From positions 9,747,807 through 9,811,806 of the forward strand of contig CM071574.1 in assembly GCA_036426205.1 (NCBI GenBank): a stretch of DNA of 64,000 bases, written 5' to 3'. Positions 59,815 to 64,000 of the stretch are shown one piece after another; position 1 is the stretch's first letter, and every line of letters starts with the position of its first letter. The notes below the pieces were generated by a model. The model worked only from the letters and a program-made list of their open reading frames with translations, was not told the origin of the DNA and made no database searches. This DNA comes from Ascaphus truei (lineage: Eukaryota > Chordata > Amphibia > Anura > Ascaphidae). Made by a program: the position numbers and the translations under genes.

Positions 59815-60535
59815 ATGCATCTGATCTCAGACACGCTATTAGAGAGGGTTGGGGTTCCTTACAATGCATCTGATCTCCGAACGCTATTAGAGAGTGTTGG
59901 GGTTCCATATAATACATCTGATCTCAGACACGCTATTAGAGAGGGTTGGAGTTCCTTACAAAGTATCTGATCTCAGACATTATTAGAGAGGGTTGGGGTT
60001 TCTTAGAATGCATCTTATCTCAGACACGTTATTGGAGAGGGTTGGGATTCCCTACAATCCATCTGATCTCAGACGCACTATTAGAGACGGTTGGGGTTCC
60101 TTACAATGCATCTGATCAGACGCACTATTAGAGACGGTTGGGGTTCCTTACAATGCATCTGTTCAGACGCGCTATTAGAGAGGGTTGGGGTTTCTATAAT
60201 GCATCTGATCTCAGATGCACTATTAGAGACGGTTGGGGTTCCTTACAATGCATCTGATCAGACGCAATGTTAGAGACGGTTGGGGTTCCTTACAATGCAT
60301 CTGATCAGACGCGCTATTAGAGAGGGTTGGGGTTTCTTATAATGCATCTGATCTCAGACGTGCTATTAGAGACAGTTGGGGTTCCTTACAATGCATCTGA
60401 TCAGACGCACTGTTAGAGACGGTTGGGGTTCCTTACAATGCATCTGATCAGACGTGCTATTAGAGAGGGTTGGGGTTTCTTATAATGCATCTGATCTCAG
60501 ACACGCTTTTAGAGAGTGCTGGGATTCCCCAGAAT
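59815..60535. repeat. 49/45-bp tandem array, about 15 units
   Basis: Units read GCATCTGATCTCAGACACGC, TATTAGAGAGGGTTGGGGTT, CCTTACAAT. Full units are about 49 bp; a shorter variant of about 45 bp (GCATCTGATCAGACGCACT) alternates with it in the second half, forming a higher-order pattern. The unit ends resemble words of an adjoining GGTTCCCTGCAATTTTCAGG repeat (59756), so the array may have grown from a single dispersed element. Confidence 0.92.
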
Positions 60536-62001
60536 TTCACAATATAATTTTAGGGTTCCTTAACCATAAAAAGGTTACAAATCACAGCACTACTAGGTCC
60601 TGCATTTGCTTCAGTATAGTATGTGTCCCGTACTGGTTATCATAATCTCCTATCAAACTCAAACCAGCAGTATATACAAAAGTAAAAATACAAAAATAGA
60701 ATATCTGCAGCACTCACAAATAGAAAAAGGTTATTTATTCTCAGTAAATCATCAGGCAGTCAGACAAGCTCCAAGCGACGTACGTTTTAGACCACAAGGT
60801 CTTTTCTCAAGCTCTGTGTATATATATATATATATTTATTTTTTTTTAAAAAGAGAAAAGAACTGCTGCACTAGCTTGGAAACCGGACAAATGGATAAAT
60901 CCACAAAAACTCTCGCGGGACTTGAGCATCAGAAGGAGATTGTGCGTGCGCATCTCCCTGACGTCCGCAGCAGGAGCCGGTTTGATATGCCACATGCGGA
61001 TCTACAAACAGAGGGTCCAACGGGTGATGCTTAAGACTTTCTAACCACTGCTTTTAATCAATATATACATTGTAAGTGTTCCTAATTCATCAGCATATAT
61101 CTTTATTAAAAAACAGTATTATGCTACGAGAGCCTTGCTGTCCTCTTTTTGTCAGATATATATATATATATATTGTTTTTTTTTGTTTTTTTTTGTTTTT
61201 TTTATGGGGATACGCCATATCCCCACCTTTTCATACTTACAAAAATAAAATGGAAGTATTTTCTTTTTTTTTGGCGAACCTGTTACTTACAGATTTTTTA
61301 TATATGTAGTTCAACTGGCCAGCAAGAACCCATCGCGCATGCGATTAGAAAACTGGGACATTTGCCAACATTTCGGGAGACCAGGACAAAGAAGAAAAAA
61401 TAGGACTGTCCCGGCTAAACCGGGATGTCTGGTCACCCTATGTAGTTGGTGATATTTTTCTTTGCCTCGTTTTCGACTGAACTACAATTCCATAGTGTTT
61501 ATCAATGAATAAGTAAACAATAAAGCTAATTTGGTGTTATTTATTCATTGTTGTTGATTCAAGCATAGCATTGATTATAGTTTCACTATGTCAGCGTTTG
61601 AGTCAATTGAAGCATAACACGGTCGGTAACAGTGCTGCCTGCTGTCAGTACTCTAACCGGCGCCTGCTTTGCTAGTTGTACGTGAAAAAAACTTGTGAAA
61701 TAATCATATTCGGCTGTTGGTGGCATGCCTCAGATTTGGGGTCTGTTATAAAACTTTTCCGAAGATGATTTTGTTAACTTTTTATAATATTAATTTATAC
61801 TTTTGTTTTAACTTTCCAATAAATAAAATAATATTAAAATATATTTTAAAATATTTTTACATGCGCTTGGGCCCCTTTCTCAAAATTCAGCTACTTCTCA
61901 CAAAAAGATTGCTGGAGGACCACAGTATCCCCCCCCCACCTTTGTTCGCAGAAAAAAGCACACATGTATACACACATCATATACATATATACATATATAT
62001 A
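60536..62001. repeat. AT-rich repeat debris incl. Penelope 3' fragment
   Basis: 60690-60830 on the minus strand has CTTGAGAAAAGACC, a GACC/GGTC stem and AAAACGTACGTC, a degraded hammerhead-like core next to a TATATATA run. 61317-61441 ends in CCCGGCTAAACCGGGATGTC and GGTCACCCTA, related to the MITE at 44597. No coding sequence. Confidence 0.45.
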
Positions 62002-62540
62002 CAGTGTTCGACAAATCACCCAAAAATCTACTCGCCCAACCAAAAAATCTACTCGCCCCTAGTCCCGCCCCCACCCCCAACCCCAACCCCGCCCCCAACC
62101 CCGCCCTAGTCCCGCCCCCAACCCCGCTTTAAAATAAAATATATTAATAAAATACATTTAATAAATTCCTAGTCAGAACATTCGTTTTTGACATAAATGT
62201 ATTTATTGTATTACATTATACTACAATTAGTGTCGGATCTAGAAATAAAAGCCAGGTGTGAATGACTAGTTTCCTGAACCCCTTAACCAGTGTCTGGACG
62301 TCCCCGCTTCACAATATCTAAAGCAGCAATCCCGCCTGGGATCTTACCTGATCCGCAGTCCCAAAGGTAACCTCATTCCCGCAATTTTATACATTGGAGG
62401 GGATGTGTTCCTTACCTGTCTTCTGGGTTAGGGGGGATGCTGATGTCTTCCGTGTGAAGCTTGAGTCAGATCTGGAAGAAAGCAGTATAGGTTATTTTGG
62501 TGTTGTATAGGGCAGTTAAGATATATAGGGTAAATAAGAT
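62002..62540. other. Possible start of a CAGTGTTCGACAAA-type element
   Basis: Begins ACAGTGTTCGACAAATCACC after an ATACATATAT run and has two copies of AAAATCTACTCGCCC followed by CCGCCCCCAACCCC repeats. It appears to lead into the simple-repeat tracts that fill the rest of the window. No second end is visible before 64000. Confidence 0.35.
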
Positions 62541-62719
62541 ATCCAGATTGAGAGTGTGAGAGAGAGTGTGGGAGAGAGAGAGAGTGTGGGAGAGAGAGAG
62601 AGAGTGTGGGAGAGAGAGAGTGTGGGAGAGAGAGAGAGAGAGAGAGTGAGTGTGGGAGAGAGAGAGAGTGTGGGAGAGAGAGAGAGAGAGAGTGTGGGAG
62701 AGAGAGAGAGAGAGAGAGT

Positions 62720-62756
<37 letters not shown>

Positions 62757-62760
62757 ACTG
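62541..62760. repeat. GAGAGAGTGTGG microsatellite
   Basis: Alternating (GA)n runs and AGTGTGGG words for about 220 bp. Confidence 0.95.
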
Positions 62761-63290
62761 ACTGGGTGGGTGACTGACTGGGTGGGTGACTGACTGACTG
62801 GGTGACTGACTGACTGGGTGACTGACTGACTGACTGACTGGGTGGGTGACTGACTGACTGGGTGGGTGACTGACTGACTGGGTGGGTGACTGACTGACTG
62901 GGTGGGTGACTGACTGACTGGGTGGGTGACTGACTGACTGGGTGGGTGACTGATTGAATGGGTTACTGAGTGACTGACTGGGTTACTGAGTGACTGACTG
63001 GGTTACTGAGTGACTGACTGGGTTCTGATGACTGACGGGTTATGAGTGACTGACTGGGTTTGACTGAGTGACTGACTGGGTTACTGAGTGACTGACTGGG
63101 TTACTGAGTGACGGAACGGGGTTTTGAGTGACTGACTGGGTTAATTGAGTGACTGACTGGGTGACTGACTGACTGGGGGGGGTGGGTGACTGACTGACTG
63201 GGGGGGGTGACTGACTGACTGGGGTGGGTGGACCTGACTGGACTGGGGTGGGTGATGCGTGGGGTGGGTGGACTGGATGACTGGGGTGGT
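62761..63290. repeat. TGACTGACTGGG minisatellite
   Basis: Units of TGACTGAC followed by TGGGTGGG or TGGGTTACTGAG. The unit length shifts from 20 bp (62820-62950) to about 24 bp (62955-63130) and back to shorter G-rich units. Frames through it are artefacts. Confidence 0.95.
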
Positions 63291-63785
63291 GATGACCCAT
63301 GCATACATGCACACGCACCCATACATACACACACACACACACACACACCCACACACACCACACACACACACACCACACACACACAACACACACACGCACC
63401 ACCACACACACCACACCACACACACACACACACACAACACCCACACACCACACACCCATGCATACACACACACACACACACACCATGCATACACACACAC
63501 CAAATGGCATACACACCACACACCACATGCATACACACACCCATGCATACACACACCATGCCATACCCACACCACCCATGCATACCACCACAACCCATGC
63601 ATATACACAACACACAGCAATATACACAACACACATGCATATACACACAGGAAGACACAACCACACCAGGCATACAACAACACACACACCCCTGCATACA
63701 CCACCACCACACCCATGCAGTACACACCACCATCAACACATGCATACACCACAACACACCATGCATACACGCACACACACACACG
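63291..63785. repeat. (CA)n / CATGCATACACA compound repeat
   Basis: CA-rich tract with regularly placed CCATGCATACACACA words. The long Thr/His- and Val/Cys-rich frames on the two strands are low-complexity artefacts. Confidence 0.95.
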
Positions 63786-64000
63786 ACAGGGGGAATAAAG
63801 AGAGGAAAGGCCGCGCGACGAGCCACCAAAACAGCCCCGCTCGCCCCCCCGTGACCATCTCCAGTCCTGCGTGGGGATCGGCGGGAAGCCGGGATAAGCC
63901 GGGACAGGGAGAGAAGGGGGGACACCCCCACTACCATCTCCTGCCCCGCGCGGGAAGCTGGGACAGGGAGAGAAGGGGGGGACACCCCCACTACAAGCTG
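63786..64000. repeat. GC-rich tandem duplication at right edge
   Basis: The segment GGGACAGGGAGAGAAGGGGG then GACACCCCCACTAC occurs twice (about 63901-63934 and 63961-63994). It probably belongs to the same element as the simple repeats to its left. Confidence 0.7.

Noticed and set aside
60770..60815. Minus-strand hammerhead-like motif next to the TATATA run
   Set aside because: Both catalytic boxes are altered (CTTGAGAA, TAAAACG); probably a dead copy.
63040..63991. Cys/Val-rich and Thr/His-rich frames of up to 296 codons
   Set aside because: Translation of CA/TG simple repeats on either strand. Not genes.

Overview
The window looks like nuclear DNA of a vertebrate, most likely an anuran amphibian. 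The only cellular genes are intron-split vertebrate histamine N-methyltransferase (HNMT) genes. The rest is dense, nested, mostly decayed transposable elements: Penelope-like retroelements with GIY-YIG endonuclease, TTAA-type, hAT-type and PIF-type non-autonomous DNA elements, a Helitron, an L1-type LINE and LTRs. Nothing looks prokaryotic or viral. The amphibian call is inference from repeat content and is not proven here.

Genes. Two HNMT-type genes lie head to tail on the + strand. Copy 1 enters from the left edge already inside the gene: exons 2 to 6 are at 1069-1121, 3932-4039, 12844-12968, 15890-15983 and 24146-24504, and its first coding exon is upstream of the window. Copy 2 starts at 44237 and has exons 1 to 5 at 44237-44373, 45698-45750, 47017-47124, 48103-48233 and 55878-55971. 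Its last exon lies beyond 64000. Exon lengths and intron phases match between the copies, so this is a tandem duplication. Copy 1 is the more diverged one and has Ala where human HNMT has the SAM-contacting Ser120.

Layout. 1-24.5 kb is copy 1; its 8.8-kb intron 3 carries a Penelope element (6872-11437) nested in two older inverted-repeat DNA elements, and its 8.2-kb intron 5 carries a second Penelope element with an LTR inside. 24.5-44.2 kb is intergenic: a Helitron with a GC-rich minisatellite, a KIAA1586/hAT-like gene fragment, a solo LTR split by a 4.3-kb Penelope element, then a four-level nest (TTAA element holding an L1, which itself holds another TTAA element and a hAT element), and a 2.2-kb inverted-repeat element. 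44.2-64 kb is copy 2; its intron 4 holds a 4.5-kb near-perfect palindrome (48711-53186). The window ends in several hundred bases of simple repeats.

Most interesting signals. (1) Four separate Penelope-type insertions, each with 13-15 bp target duplications, share one plan: a tail-less copy joined head to head to a copy that has a 3' tail. Several contain hammerhead-ribozyme-like cores. (2) The 4.5-kb intronic palindrome has a centre packed with symmetrical CCAAT boxes and TGACGTCA sites, and one arm shows CpG decay of those sites. (3) A family of roughly 45-55 bp hairpins built on a TAGCGG core recurs in and around the palindrome.

Coordinates of exons and of elements with target duplications were counted base by base. 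Boundaries given with 'about' are approximate.
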